Below, piece after piece: positions 7,725 to 16,835 of a DNA stretch of 64,000 bases (its first letter is position 1; each line of letters begins with the position of its first letter). Source of the DNA: Methylocapsa acidiphila B2 (GTDB lineage: Bacteria; Pseudomonadota; Alphaproteobacteria; Rhizobiales; Beijerinckiaceae); the NCBI RefSeq assembly GCF_000427445.1, contig NZ_KE386496.1, positions 1,964,506-2,028,505 of the forward strand. Reading direction: 5' to 3'. The position numbers and the translations under genes were made by a program. The notes below the pieces were generated by a model, which worked only from the letters and a program-made list of their open reading frames with translations, searched no databases and was not told the origin of the DNA.

Positions 7725-9062
7725 CTATAAAGCTTGGCCGAAACGCACCGCCCCGCCCCGCCCCGGCGCCGCAAGCTCGCCCTCCCACATCACGCGCGCG
7801 CCGCGAATGATGGTCCCGACCGGCCAGCCGACGACTTCCTTGCCGTCATAAGGCGTCCAGCCGCAGCGCGAGGCGATCCAGCCGTTCTCGATCGTCTTGC
7901 GCCGCTTCAGGTCGACAAGGGTGAGATCAGCGTCATAGCCGACCGCGATCCGACCCTTGCCGACAATGCCGAAAAGCCGCGCCGGCCCCGCGCTGGTCAT
8001 ATCCACGAAGCGCGCGAGCGTCAGCCGGCCGGCGTTGACATGATCAAGCATGACCGGAAGCAGGGTCTGCACGCCGGTCATACCCGAGGGACTTTGCGGA
8101 TAGGGCTTCGCCTTCTCCTCAAGCGTATGAGGCGCGTGATCGGAACCGAGAATATCGGCAATCCCTTGCGCGACGCCCCGCCACAGACTGTCCCTGTGCC
8201 GGGCGTCTCGAATGGGAGGGTTCATCTGCAATTTGGTTCCGAGCCGGGCGTAATCCTCGGCGCTGAAGGTCAGATGATGAGTCGTGACCTCGACGCTGGC
8301 GATGTCCTTATGGCCGCTCAGAAAATCGATCTCTTCCGCGGTCGAGACGTGAAGCACATGGACCAGAGCCCGCTTCTCCCGCGCGATGCGCAGCAGACGC
8401 TCAGTCGAGGTCAAGGCGGTGATCTCGTCGCGCCAAACCGGATGCGAGGCGGGATCGCCCGGAACGCGCAGCGCCTTGCGTTCGTTCAAGCGAAACTCAT
8501 CCTCGCAATGGAAGGCCGCCCGTCGTCGGGTCTGTGCTAGGATGGCGGCCACGCCCTCGTCCTCCTCCACGAGCAGCGAGCCCGTCGAGGAGCCCATGAA
8601 GACCTTGATCCCAGCCGCGCCCGGAAGCCGCTCGAGCTCGGGAATGTCGCGCGGGTTCTCGGTCGTGCCGCCGACCCAGAAGGCGAAATCGCAATGCATC
8701 CGGTTCTTCGCCCGCACGACCTTATCCGCCAGCGCCTCGGCGTTGGTAGTGAGCGGATTGGTGTTCGGCATCTCGAATACGGAGGTGACGCCGCCGAGCA
8801 CGGCCGCGCGGGAGCCCGTCTCCAAATCCTCCTTATGGGTCAGGCCCGGCTCGCGGAAATGGACCTGCGTGTCGATGACGCCGGGCAAGATGGTGAGGCC
8901 CCGGGCGTCGATCGTCTCGCCGGCGGAGGCGCGGGAGAGATCGCCGATCTCCGCGATTTTCTCGCCGATGATCCCGATGTCCCGGCCGCCCGCGCCATTG
9001 TGATCGACGACGACGCCGCCCTTGACGACGAGATCAAAAATTGCCGGCATTGGCCCATCCAT
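7725..9062 (-). CDS. pyrC: Dihydroorotase (class I, zinc amidohydrolase)
   Basis: The 445-residue cytosolic enzyme of pyrimidine synthesis cyclises carbamoyl aspartate to dihydroorotate. Metal-binding features are in order: DTQVHFREPG (HxxH-equivalent segment), GIKVFMGSSTGSL with the Lys expected to be carboxylated, FHCEDE, HVLHVST and the catalytic Asp in DILGSDHAPH. Complete active-site motifs argue against a PyrC' pseudo-enzyme. A second in-frame ATG at 9050 (MPAIFDL) is an equally plausible start. Divergent from ygfZ. Confidence 0.92.
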   Translation of the reverse strand: MDGPMPAIFDLVVKGGVVVDHNGAGGRDIGIIGEKIAEIGDLSRASAGETIDARGLTILPGVIDTQVHFREPGLTHKEDLETGSRAAVLGGVTSVFEMPNTNPLTTNAEALADKVVRAKNRMHCDFAFWVGGTTENPRDIPELERLPGAAGIKVFMGSSTGSLLVEEDEGVAAILAQTRRRAAFHCEDEFRLNERKALRVPGDPASHPVWRDEITALTSTERLLRIAREKRALVHVLHVSTAEEIDFLSGHKDIASVEVTTHHLTFSAEDYARLGTKLQMNPPIRDARHRDSLWRGVAQGIADILGSDHAPHTLEEKAKPYPQSPSGMTGVQTLLPVMLDHVNAGRLTLARFVDMTSAGPARLFGIVGKGRIAVGYDADLTLVDLKRRKTIENGWIASRCGWTPYDGKEVVGWPVGTIIRGARVMWEGELAAPGRGGAVRFGQAL

Positions 9063-9139
9063 TGCTAAGAATTACGGTCTTGCGCGCCTTGACGCGCGGA
9101 TTCATACAAGTCGGGTAAGTGCAAAGTCGAGGATTTGGG

Positions 9140-10015
9140 ATGGCGAACGGCGTATTTCTCAGCGATCGCGGCGTCATCGAGGTGGCGGGCGCGGATGCGA
9201 CGGCCTTTCTGCATAAGCTCATCACCAATAGCGTGCTGAATATTCCGGCGGGCGAAAGCCGCTATTCGGGCCTCCTGACGCCGCAGGGCAAGCTCATGTT
9301 CGATTTCTTCGTCGTCCCTTTACCCGAGGGAGCGGAGGCCGGCTATTATTTCGACTGCCCGCGCGCGCAAGCGGCCGATCTGGCCAAGCGCGTGAATTTC
9401 CACAAGATGCGCGCCAAGATCACGGTCACGGACAAATCCGACGCGCTCGGCGTCGCGGCCTTCTGGGGCGGCGAGGTCGCTCCGGACGTCGAAGGCCTCG
9501 CCTATCGCGACATGCGCGCGCCCGACATGGGATTTCGCGTCATCGGCGCGCCCGACAAGCTCGCGAGCCTCGGAACCCAAAACGCGGCCGCTTATGAGGC
9601 GCATCGGGTGGCGGAAGGCGTGCCCAAGGGCGGCGTCGATTTCACCTATGGCGACACCTTCGTTCACGACGTCAATCTCGACTTTCTGCATGGCGTCGAT
9701 TTCAAGAAGGGCTGCTATGTGGGCCAGGAAGTCGTCGCCCGCGTGCATTTCCGCAATTCGGCGCGCAAGCGGATCGTGAAGGTCCATTTCAACGGCCCCG
9801 CGCCGGAGCAAGGCGCGCAGCTCATCGCGGGCGAGATCGCGATCGGCCAGATCGGCTCGACGGCGGGGTCGGAGGGCCTCGCCTCCCTGCGCCTCGACAA
9901 GCTCGAGGACGCCAAGGCGGCCGGGACTGAAGTGAAGGTCGGCGGCGTTCCTGTAGAGGTGGACGTGCCGCCGGAATTTATCGCGACGGCGGCAGGGGTG
10001 GAGAAACGGCTGTAG
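9140..10015 (+). CDS. ygfZ: YgfZ/GcvT-fold tetrahydrofolate-binding Fe-S assembly factor
   Basis: The 291-residue protein has the YgfZ signature KGCYVGQEVVAR (the Lys-Gly-Cys-Tyr-x-Gly-Gln-Glu motif) around residue 197. YgfZ proteins bind folate and help maturation or repair of certain Fe-S proteins such as MiaB. ATG 9140 is preferred to the earlier frame at 9119 because a GAGG site precedes it and the N-terminus (MANGVFLSDRGVIEV) matches the fold start. Cytosolic. Confidence 0.93.
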   Translation: MANGVFLSDRGVIEVAGADATAFLHKLITNSVLNIPAGESRYSGLLTPQGKLMFDFFVVPLPEGAEAGYYFDCPRAQAADLAKRVNFHKMRAKITVTDKSDALGVAAFWGGEVAPDVEGLAYRDMRAPDMGFRVIGAPDKLASLGTQNAAAYEAHRVAEGVPKGGVDFTYGDTFVHDVNLDFLHGVDFKKGCYVGQEVVARVHFRNSARKRIVKVHFNGPAPEQGAQLIAGEIAIGQIGSTAGSEGLASLRLDKLEDAKAAGTEVKVGGVPVEVDVPPEFIATAAGVEKRL

Positions 10016-10119
10016 AGGAGCCTGCTCGGGCAACTCCGAATAAACGCTTCTCCTTGTGCAAGCACGGAGGAGAGCGTTCAGCCGCGCTTCGGCATTGCGT
10101 CAACCCGATGTTGGTTTAT

Positions 10120-10803
10120 TCAGGTCACGCGCTTCGCCATGTCGGCTTTGCGTGCGATCATCTTTTCGGCAAGCGCGATGCTCCCGCGATTCTCGGCGAC
10201 GACCTTCCGAATCGAAGCGTCCGGGATTCTCATCACGACCGCGATCGCGTCATTGATCTCGACAGGACTCATGTCTGCGAAAAGCCTGACCGCGTGAGGG
10301 TTGTCCGCGTTCTTGCGTAGAGAGTCCAGCTCGCAAACGCTTGCGCCGAACGCTTTGCCCTTCGGATCCCCCTGCGCCCGAAACTCGAGCGCGCCTCCGA
10401 CGTCGAGCGTCATCACCACTCCATCGACGACGCCCTGATTGTCGCCGTCGAATCCGGCGGCGTCCCAATTGGCTGTCCAAGCATGCACGCCGAACCAGCG
10501 CTGCGCCTGTCTGCGCTCGCCGGCGCTGAGACGCGAGACATGCTTCTTGTCGAGATCGACAAACTCGGTCGCGATCTGATTGAGTTCCTTTGCGCGCACA
10601 TAGGTCAGCGTGGGCGCCCCGGCCAACTGGTAGAGCTTCGCCGCAATAAACTCGTTGCGCGCATGCGCGGGCGATTCGAGCGACTTCACGTAGAAACGCC
10701 GACCGTCCTTGTCCTGATAGACGCCGGCCGGATTGCTTCCCATCTGCCGGCCAACCTTTGGCATAGTCGCTGTGTCGATAAGATTGTCATTCATAGCGAT
10801 CAT
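10120..10803 (-). CDS. Predicted protein-kinase-like (HipA/PI3K-fold) enzyme
   Basis: The 227-residue protein shows, in correct order, the hallmarks of a kinase fold. They are a glycine-containing hairpin (QMGSNPAGVY), Lys40 in FYVK, Glu51 in RNEFIAAKLY (helix C position), Asp114 in ANWDAAGFDG, Asn122, and Asp134 in LDVGGALEFRAQG (DxG metal-binding position). The NWDxxG...N and DxGG arrangement resembles HipA/phosphoinositide-kinase-like families rather than classical Hanks kinases. ATG 10803 overlaps the stop of the upstream phosphatase gene (ATGA), so the two are translationally coupled. Substrate unknown; kinase activity is inferred from motifs. Confidence 0.65.
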   Translation of the reverse strand: MIAMNDNLIDTATMPKVGRQMGSNPAGVYQDKDGRRFYVKSLESPAHARNEFIAAKLYQLAGAPTLTYVRAKELNQIATEFVDLDKKHVSRLSAGERRQAQRWFGVHAWTANWDAAGFDGDNQGVVDGVVMTLDVGGALEFRAQGDPKGKAFGASVCELDSLRKNADNPHAVRLFADMSPVEINDAIAVVMRIPDASIRKVVAENRGSIALAEKMIARKADMAKRVT

Positions 10804-11354
10804 ATTAATGCTTTGGTCTGTCTGACCAGCGCCAGCTGCGCCGGCGTCTCGATCGCGCCTTTGCGCGCGCGGCGGACGTCCCGGATCGCCTGCTCGGGCG
10901 CCACGCCCAGTTCGACGAGAAGCCTGGCGGCGATCATGCCCGCCCGCCCGAGGCCGCCCTTGCAATGAACGAGCACATCGGCCCCGTTGCGCAGCTTAGC
11001 GCGGATTTCTCGGCCATGCGTCTCCCATTGCTTCTCGAAAGCCTCGGTCGGAACCGAGTAATCCGCGATGGGCAGATGTCGCCAATCGAGCCCCAGACCC
11101 CGGACTTCCGAACCGAGATGAGGCACCTCAAGCGCCACGAGCTCGGCCGGCTCTACCAGCGTCACCACCAGACGCGCGCCCCATGCGGCGATGACGTCGA
11201 GATCCGCCGAGAGATCGCGCGCCCAGGCCCCGGTGCTCGCCGCGGCGTCATGCTTACCGGGGCAGAACGTGATCCCGATCCGCCCATGCGAGGGGCTTGC
11301 ACGCACTTCCGCGATCTGAAGCGGGTGCGTCTGGCTTGTGCGCAAAGCGGTCAT
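10800..11354 (-). CDS. Dual-specificity/CDKN3-like protein phosphatase
   Basis: The 184-residue protein carries the Cys-phosphatase loop HCKGGLGRAG with nucleophile Cys131 and Arg137. Asp98 in PIADYSVP is the likely general acid. It matches bacterial proteins annotated as CDKN3-family or tyrosine/dual-specificity phosphatases. No signal peptide. It is the first gene of a two-gene operon with the kinase-like protein, sharing the ATGA overlap at 10800-10803. The pairing suggests opposing control of a common phospho-substrate. Confidence 0.85.
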   Translation of the reverse strand: MTALRTSQTHPLQIAEVRASPSHGRIGITFCPGKHDAAASTGAWARDLSADLDVIAAWGARLVVTLVEPAELVALEVPHLGSEVRGLGLDWRHLPIADYSVPTEAFEKQWETHGREIRAKLRNGADVLVHCKGGLGRAGMIAARLLVELGVAPEQAIRDVRRARKGAIETPAQLALVRQTKALI

Positions 11355-11508
11355 CGGCTCCCACTCTCAAACGAAATCCGGTTTCACGAGCGGAGCCTCA
11401 TGCCTGAACGCCGTCAGCCCACCCGGTCCGTTTAATTGCCGCCCCGCGTCGCGTATAGTCGGTCATTCCAGAGGCGCGGCCTCATTCCCGATTCGGCGAT
11501 GGGAATCG

Positions 11509-12120
11509 ATGAACGAACCAACCCCTTCTCTTTCCGCCGACGGAAAATCCCGCTGTCCTTGGCCTGGCGTCGATCCGCTCTATCTCGCCTATCATGACGA
11601 GGAATGGGGCGCGCCGGAGCGCGACGATCGGGCGCTTTACGAAAAGCTCATTCTCGACGGCTTTCAAGCTGGGCTCTCTTGGATCACGATCTTGCGCCGG
11701 CGCGAGCATTTTCGCGCGGCCTTCGACCAGTTCGACCCGCAAAAAATCGCGCGTTACGACTCGGCCAAGGTGGAAAGCCTGATGCAGGACGCGGGCATCA
11801 TCCGCAACCGAGCCAAGATCGAGAGCGCCGTCCGCTCGGCCCAGGCCTGGCTCAAAATTCAAGAAGGCGAAGGCTTTTCCAGCTATCTCTGGAATTTCTT
11901 CGACGGAAAAACGATCCAGAACGCTTGGCGCGACTTCAACGAAATCCCGGCCCAGACGGAGCTTTCGGCCAGAATCGCCAAGGATTTGAAGCAAAAGGGC
12001 TTCAATTTCTGCGGACCCACCATCGTCTATGCCTTCTGTCAGGCGACCGGCATGATCAACGACCATTTGGTCTCCTGCTGGCGTCATAAGGAATGCGCCA
12101 GTCTCGCCCGCACCTCCTGA
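11509..12120 (+). CDS. tag: DNA-3-methyladenine glycosylase I
   Basis: The 203-residue base-excision repair enzyme removes 3-methyladenine. Motifs RCPWPG at the start, the YHDEEWG block and FQAGLSWITIL are those of Tag. The structural zinc site is complete: Cys16, His29, His186 and Cys190 (HLVSC). ATG 11509 gives the family N-terminal length; the open frame extends upstream to 11338 through non-conserved sequence. Cytosolic. Divergent from the phosphatase/kinase operon. Confidence 0.96.
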   Translation: MNEPTPSLSADGKSRCPWPGVDPLYLAYHDEEWGAPERDDRALYEKLILDGFQAGLSWITILRRREHFRAAFDQFDPQKIARYDSAKVESLMQDAGIIRNRAKIESAVRSAQAWLKIQEGEGFSSYLWNFFDGKTIQNAWRDFNEIPAQTELSARIAKDLKQKGFNFCGPTIVYAFCQATGMINDHLVSCWRHKECASLARTS

Positions 12121-12230
12121 CGCGCCGCATCAACGCATTTGATCTGGGCCAAGCCGCTACGCCAGGAGCGGGCGCATGATGCGCCTCGCCCAACCGAAAG
12201 GTGACGCAGCTGCAAACCCCGGAGGCTTAT

Positions 12231-12569
12231 ATGACTGCGCGGAAGCTCGAAAAAGCGAATTGGGGCCCGTTTCTCGACCATCTGTCCAAATCGCTCGCCG
12301 GCGCGAGGGTCGAGATCGAGGCGTCCTCCCTCCCGCTCGGCAAGCATGTCCAGGCCGAATGGCTCCCCTTGATCGGCCTGACCTATGACCCAAAGGACGA
12401 CATTGTCGAGCTCGCGCTCGAGGGACTGGACCATTTGATCCACAAGCCGCGCGACATTTACGTCGAGGACGCGACTGGGCTTTTGGCCAATCTCGAAATC
12501 GTCGACGCGGAGGGCCTGACGCAGGCTGTGAAGCTGAAAGAGCCCCTGATGCTGCCGCGCCATCAATAG
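12231..12569 (+). CDS. DUF5335-like protein
   Basis: The 112-residue soluble protein resembles DUF5335 family members: the WGPFLDHLSKSLAGARVEIE start, LPLIGLTYDPKDDIVEL centre and a PRDIYVED segment. The ATG at 12231 has GGAGG five bases upstream and is preferred to the GTG at 12201. Such proteins are small, cytosolic and uncharacterised. No operon partner is evident; it converges with the AAA ATPase gene. Confidence 0.75.
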   Translation: MTARKLEKANWGPFLDHLSKSLAGARVEIEASSLPLGKHVQAEWLPLIGLTYDPKDDIVELALEGLDHLIHKPRDIYVEDATGLLANLEIVDAEGLTQAVKLKEPLMLPRHQ

Positions 12570-12633
12570 CGAAGGCTCGACCCGGCTGCAGCCAGTCCCC
12601 TCGAGCCCATCGCCCGATCTGCGCGCGCCGGCC

Positions 12634-14358
12634 CTATTCCGCCGCCTCGGCCAGTCGTGAGGAAAATTCCGGCGCGAGGTCGAGGCCGCGGAAGACCGAG
12701 CAACGGACGAAGACCTCGGCGGTCGGCGCCACGTTTTTCTGATTGCAGAATTTCGCGGTCAGCTTGGTCAGGCCCTTGATGTCGCGGCCGGTCGCCGCCG
12801 GAAACATGTAGACGAGATCGTCCTTCAGCTTTTCCGCGACCGGCAACTGGAATTGATCGGTCATCACCTCCCAGATCCTGCGCCGCGCATCCGCCGTGGG
12901 CGGGTTGAATTTGATCATGGCGATGCAGCGCGAGACGATCGCCTCGTCGATGTCATCGACCCGATTGGTGGTCATGAACAAAAGCCCATTGAAATATTCG
13001 AGGACGCGAAGGAATACGCCGACGACCGCGTTGGTCGCGATATTGTCGTCGCGCTTTTTGATATAGACGTCGGCCTCGTCGATGAGCATCACCGCGCCCC
13101 AGCGCTGAGCCCTTGTCAGCACATCCTTCAAGGCTTGCTCCATTTGCGCGACATTGAGCCCGAGCTGGCCCGAATGCACCCGGTAGAGCGGCCGGCGGAT
13201 GATCTCTGAATAGACTTCCGCAGTCAGCGTCTTGCCGACGCCGGCCGGCCCCGCGCAGAGGACAGTGGTGCCGCCGGACTTGCCGGCGACGATATCGTCC
13301 ATCAACACGTCCATTTCAGCGGTCAAAATATCGATGAGATCGGTCTGCTCCTGCGGCAGGACGAGCTTATCCTTCAGCTCGGGCTGATATTGATAGAGCT
13401 CCATGTCGTCGACATGCACCCAAATGTAATGGTGCAGATCGAGATGGAACATCAGAATATAGGCATGCACCGGCAATTGGGTGAAAAGCCCCTTCGGGAT
13501 CTCCCTTTGCGATTCCTCGACCTCTTGCTCGGCGTCGTAGCGGTCGCTCTTCTTGGCCTTGCGCAAATATTGGCCGAGAACGTCGCCGGTTGCGTCCATG
13601 GTCAAGGTGCGCGCGATGAGGATTCCCTCATCATTAACGAGCCGCGCCGGACCGCCGCTCGTCGAGAGCACGACCACGTCCTTTCGGGTCCAATCGGTGT
13701 CGCGATGGGTCGAATTCGGATCGTCTGCGTAAAAGCCGGTGCCCTTGGCGGAAAACTGCGCGCCATATTGCGACCGCCACTCGAAATATTTCTCGACCGT
13801 CTTGTCATATTCGGCGATGAGCTCGGGCGTCTCCTTCAAGAAGCCTTTCATGGCGAAGATCTCGCCGACCGTCCGGCCGACGATGTCATTCGTCGCGATG
13901 CGCAAGACTTGGGTCGTGACCGAGCCCTTCACATTGGCCTTCAACTCCAGGAAGATCTTGCCCGCCGCGTCCTCGGCCGGCGGCGTGTAGTCGAGCCGCG
14001 TCAACACATAGGGCAACGGCCGATTGGTGACATTGGCGGTGAAGAGCCAGCCCCTGATGCCGTCCTGGGCCAGGTAGCGCGCCATGGCCGGCACGACATT
14101 TTCGAGATCCTCGGCCTTATATCGCTCGCCGCCGCCGGACAACGCCTTCCGCAAGGTGGAAAGATGCGCTGCCTTGACCTCGAAATCAGGACCCGCCGTC
14201 TCGTAAAGCGCGTGCAGGAAGGTCAGTTCGGAAGCCGACAATTGATGGAAAGGCACCTCGACCTTGTTGCCGAAGCGCAACTGCTCCTTGAGCGGCGCCA
14301 GATTGGGGAATTCCGCGACCATGGCTTCGATATGGGATCGATCGATCTGAAGGTTCAT
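12634..14358 (-). CDS. AAA-family ATPase with uncharacterised N-terminal half
   Basis: The 574-residue protein has a C-terminal AAA module. Walker A is GPAGVGKT at 370-377, Walker B is VMLIDEADVY at 423-432, sensor 1 is TTN at 463-465, and the Arg-finger region is SRC near 476-478. The first 340 residues lack a recognised domain. They contain a predicted helical segment and an acidic/charged stretch (KKSDRYDAEQEVEESQ, 269-284). No signal peptide. The architecture resembles stand-alone bacterial AAA proteins related to chaperone or remodelling ATPases. It is monocistronic here, so the substrate is unknown. Confidence 0.85.
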   Translation of the reverse strand: MNLQIDRSHIEAMVAEFPNLAPLKEQLRFGNKVEVPFHQLSASELTFLHALYETAGPDFEVKAAHLSTLRKALSGGGERYKAEDLENVVPAMARYLAQDGIRGWLFTANVTNRPLPYVLTRLDYTPPAEDAAGKIFLELKANVKGSVTTQVLRIATNDIVGRTVGEIFAMKGFLKETPELIAEYDKTVEKYFEWRSQYGAQFSAKGTGFYADDPNSTHRDTDWTRKDVVVLSTSGGPARLVNDEGILIARTLTMDATGDVLGQYLRKAKKSDRYDAEQEVEESQREIPKGLFTQLPVHAYILMFHLDLHHYIWVHVDDMELYQYQPELKDKLVLPQEQTDLIDILTAEMDVLMDDIVAGKSGGTTVLCAGPAGVGKTLTAEVYSEIIRRPLYRVHSGQLGLNVAQMEQALKDVLTRAQRWGAVMLIDEADVYIKKRDDNIATNAVVGVFLRVLEYFNGLLFMTTNRVDDIDEAIVSRCIAMIKFNPPTADARRRIWEVMTDQFQLPVAEKLKDDLVYMFPAATGRDIKGLTKLTAKFCNQKNVAPTAEVFVRCSVFRGLDLAPEFSSRLAEAAE

Positions 14359-14688
14359 CGCTAAAGTCTCTCTCCAATTCGACGGATCTCTTCACGCGCG
14401 ATCCAGTTCAAAAGGCCCGCGCCGAGTCCGTCGACGCGACCCATGCGCATGTCGCGACCTAAGGCCAATCGCAATCGACGCGGCTCGCATCCAACCGAAG
14501 CAATCCACATGCCGCTCGGGCGCGATTGCTATGTATTGCATCCACTTAACGATCTTCGGCCCTCTGACGCTCAACAGAGCCGTCGTCGTGGTTCCCGCCT
14601 GCGCAAAAATGGCCTAGAATTTCATCATGATTTGGAAGCTCCTCCCCCGTCGGCTCCGACCGGCGCCTTTAACGAAAACCGCCGAAGC
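14359..14688. other. Intergenic region upstream of AAA ATPase and HD hydrolase
   Basis: This 330-base divergent spacer must hold promoters for both flanking genes. The plus-strand open frame from 14443 runs through it into the HD gene, but its translation is Arg/Ser-rich and unlike a protein domain. I therefore treat it as non-coding. No convincing palindrome or RNA gene was seen. Confidence 0.5.
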
Positions 14689-15324
14689 ATGAACCATGCG
14701 CGGGGTTGGGTTCGGCTCTTTTCCGGCAAACGGCTCGATCTGCTCGATCCGACGCCATTTGATTGGGAGGATCGCGACTTGGCGATTGGCCTCGCCCGCA
14801 CCTATCGCTGGGGCGGCCATTCCGCCTGGGCCTTGCCGCTTTCCGTCGCCCAGCATTCGCTTCTGGTCCTGGCCTTGCGGCGACTATGGTTTCCCAACGC
14901 TGGCGACGCGAGGGCGGAACTCCGCGAATTGCTCCATGACGCCGATGAAGGCCTGCTCGGCTTCGATTGCATTTCGGTGGTGAAGCCTTTTCTCGGCGAG
15001 GCCTTCCGCGCGCTCACGACAAAGCTCGAAAACGCCGTCGCGCTGCGCTACGGCTTGGCGCCCTGGCGGTCGGAGGAATGGAAGGCGCATAAGCGCGCCG
15101 ATCGGGTCGCCGCCGCGTCCGAAGCCGTCCATGTCGTCGGCTGGACACGAAAGGAGGTGCGCCATACTTTGCGCATTCCTTATGAGCCTCTCGCCTTAGA
15201 CCCTTTGGCGGAGATTTATGGCGCGCACCCCTGGGAGCCTTGGGAGCCAGCGCTGGCGGCGGAGCGGTTTCTGGCCGAGCTCGAGCGCCTGAACCACCGG
15301 CAGACTAAAGCGCATCCAGATTGA
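14689..15324 (+). CDS. HD-domain phosphohydrolase (YfbR-like)
   Basis: The 211-residue protein has the HD metal ligands His56 (VAQHSLLV) and His83-Asp84 (LLHDADEG). The lead-in GWVRLFSGKRLDLLDP is typical of a YfbR/phosphohydrolase subgroup that acts on nucleotides. ATG 14689 starts at MNHARGW, where family similarity begins. Cytosolic. Nucleotidase activity is inferred from the family, not shown by the sequence. Confidence 0.85.
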   Translation: MNHARGWVRLFSGKRLDLLDPTPFDWEDRDLAIGLARTYRWGGHSAWALPLSVAQHSLLVLALRRLWFPNAGDARAELRELLHDADEGLLGFDCISVVKPFLGEAFRALTTKLENAVALRYGLAPWRSEEWKAHKRADRVAAASEAVHVVGWTRKEVRHTLRIPYEPLALDPLAEIYGAHPWEPWEPALAAERFLAELERLNHRQTKAHPD

Positions 15325-15335
15325 CGGTTTACGGC

Positions 15336-16676
15336 CTAAGCCGCCGCCTTTATCGCCTTCCCGGTTTTTTCCACGATCTCGCCGATCTGGGCTTCGCTTA
15401 CGATCAAGGGCGGCGTCAGGACGAGAGAATCGCCGGCGATCCGCACCAGCAGATCGAATTGGTGGAAAGCATGGTCCATCGCCTCGAAGCCGCGCTTGCC
15501 CGGCGCGTCGGGCTTGGCGGCCAGATCGATTGCGGCCGTCAACCCGACGGTGCGGATGTCCAGCACATTGGGAAGGCCTTTCAAGCTGTGAATGGCGTCC
15601 GCCCAAAAAGGCTCAAGCTTCGCGGAGCGGGCGAACAGATCCTCCTCGACATAAAGGTCGAGCGTCGCAAGGCCCGCGGCGCAGGCGAGCGGATGCCCCG
15701 AATAGGTATAACCGTGAAAAAGCTCGACCGCGTGCTCGGGCCCTTTCATGAAAGCCTCATAGATCCCCTTGCGAACGAGAACGCCCCCCATCGGCACGGT
15801 TCCCGAGGTCACGCCTTTGGCGAAGGTGATCATGTCGGGAAGGACGCCATAGCGCTCGGCGGCGAAAGCGCGGCCGAGACGCCCGAAGCCGCAGATGACC
15901 TCGTCGAAAATCAGAAGGATTCCATATTTGTCGCAGATTGCGCGCAAGCGCTCGAGATAGCCTTTGGGCGCAGGCAACACGCCAGTGGAGCCGGCCATGG
16001 GCTCGACGATCACGGCGGCTATGGTCGAGGCGTCATGCAGGCCGACGATCCGCTCGAGCTCGTCGGCAAGATGCGCGCCCCACTCCGGCTCGCCTTTGGT
16101 GAACGCCTGCTCGGCGCGATTATAGGTGGAGGGCAGATGATCGACGCCGGCGAGAAGGGCGCCGAAAACTTTCCGATTGGCGACCATGCCGCCGACCGCG
16201 GTGCCGCCAAAGCCGACGCCGTGATAGCCGCGCTCCCGGCCGATGAGCCTCTGCCGCGCGCCTTCGCCGCGAATATTGTGATAGGCGAGCGCGATTTTAA
16301 GCGCAGTGTCGACGGCCTCCGAACCCGAATTCGTGAAAAAGACATGGTCGAGATCGCCCGGCGCCAAGGCGGCGACGCGGCTCGCCAAGGCGAAGACCTT
16401 AGGGTGCCCGAATTGGAAAGGCGGAGCGAAATCGAGCTCCGCCGCCTGCGCCTGGATCGCGGCGACGATCGGGGCGCGGCTGTGCCCCGCATTGGCGCAC
16501 CAGAGTCCCGCCGTTCCATCGAGGATCGCGCGGCCCTCAGGCGTGAAATAATGCATGTCCTTGGCGGAGGCCACGATGCGCGGCGCCTGCTTGAAGGCCC
16601 GATTGGCGGTGAAGGGCATCCAATAGGCTTGAAGGTCGTTCGGGCGCAGGCTTTGCGCCGCGGCGGAGGAAGACAT
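15336..16676 (-). CDS. Class III aminotransferase (omega-amino acid:pyruvate type)
   Basis: The 446-residue PLP enzyme begins with AYWMPFTANRAFKQAPRI and contains GLWCANAGHSR, both typical of beta-alanine/omega-amino acid:pyruvate transaminases. The PLP Lys is Lys287 (TFAKGVTSG), Asp258 (IFDEVICGFGR) contacts the pyridine nitrogen, and NSGSEAVDTALK binds phosphate. Length is normal. Cytosolic. It could supply semialdehydes to the dehydrogenase at 56979, but that link is speculative. Confidence 0.92.
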   Translation of the reverse strand: MSSSAAAQSLRPNDLQAYWMPFTANRAFKQAPRIVASAKDMHYFTPEGRAILDGTAGLWCANAGHSRAPIVAAIQAQAAELDFAPPFQFGHPKVFALASRVAALAPGDLDHVFFTNSGSEAVDTALKIALAYHNIRGEGARQRLIGRERGYHGVGFGGTAVGGMVANRKVFGALLAGVDHLPSTYNRAEQAFTKGEPEWGAHLADELERIVGLHDASTIAAVIVEPMAGSTGVLPAPKGYLERLRAICDKYGILLIFDEVICGFGRLGRAFAAERYGVLPDMITFAKGVTSGTVPMGGVLVRKGIYEAFMKGPEHAVELFHGYTYSGHPLACAAGLATLDLYVEEDLFARSAKLEPFWADAIHSLKGLPNVLDIRTVGLTAAIDLAAKPDAPGKRGFEAMDHAFHQFDLLVRIAGDSLVLTPPLIVSEAQIGEIVEKTGKAIKAAA

Positions 16677-16835
16677 GCTGGGCTCCGGCTGGATCAGGAC
16701 GACACTGGATCAATTCCATCCAGTTCGATAGGTTTTGGGCGGGACGCGGGAAAGACGGCGTCGAAGCCAGTTTCCTTCCGCGAGAGAGACGCCCGCCCCT
16801 CTGCGCGTGAATTTTTTACGCATGAACTATGCCGT

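Noticed and set aside
10042-10078. Imperfect hairpin after ygfZ
   Set aside because: The arms AACGCTTCTCC and GGAGGAGAGCGTT pair only with bulges and there is no T tract; too weak to list as a terminator.
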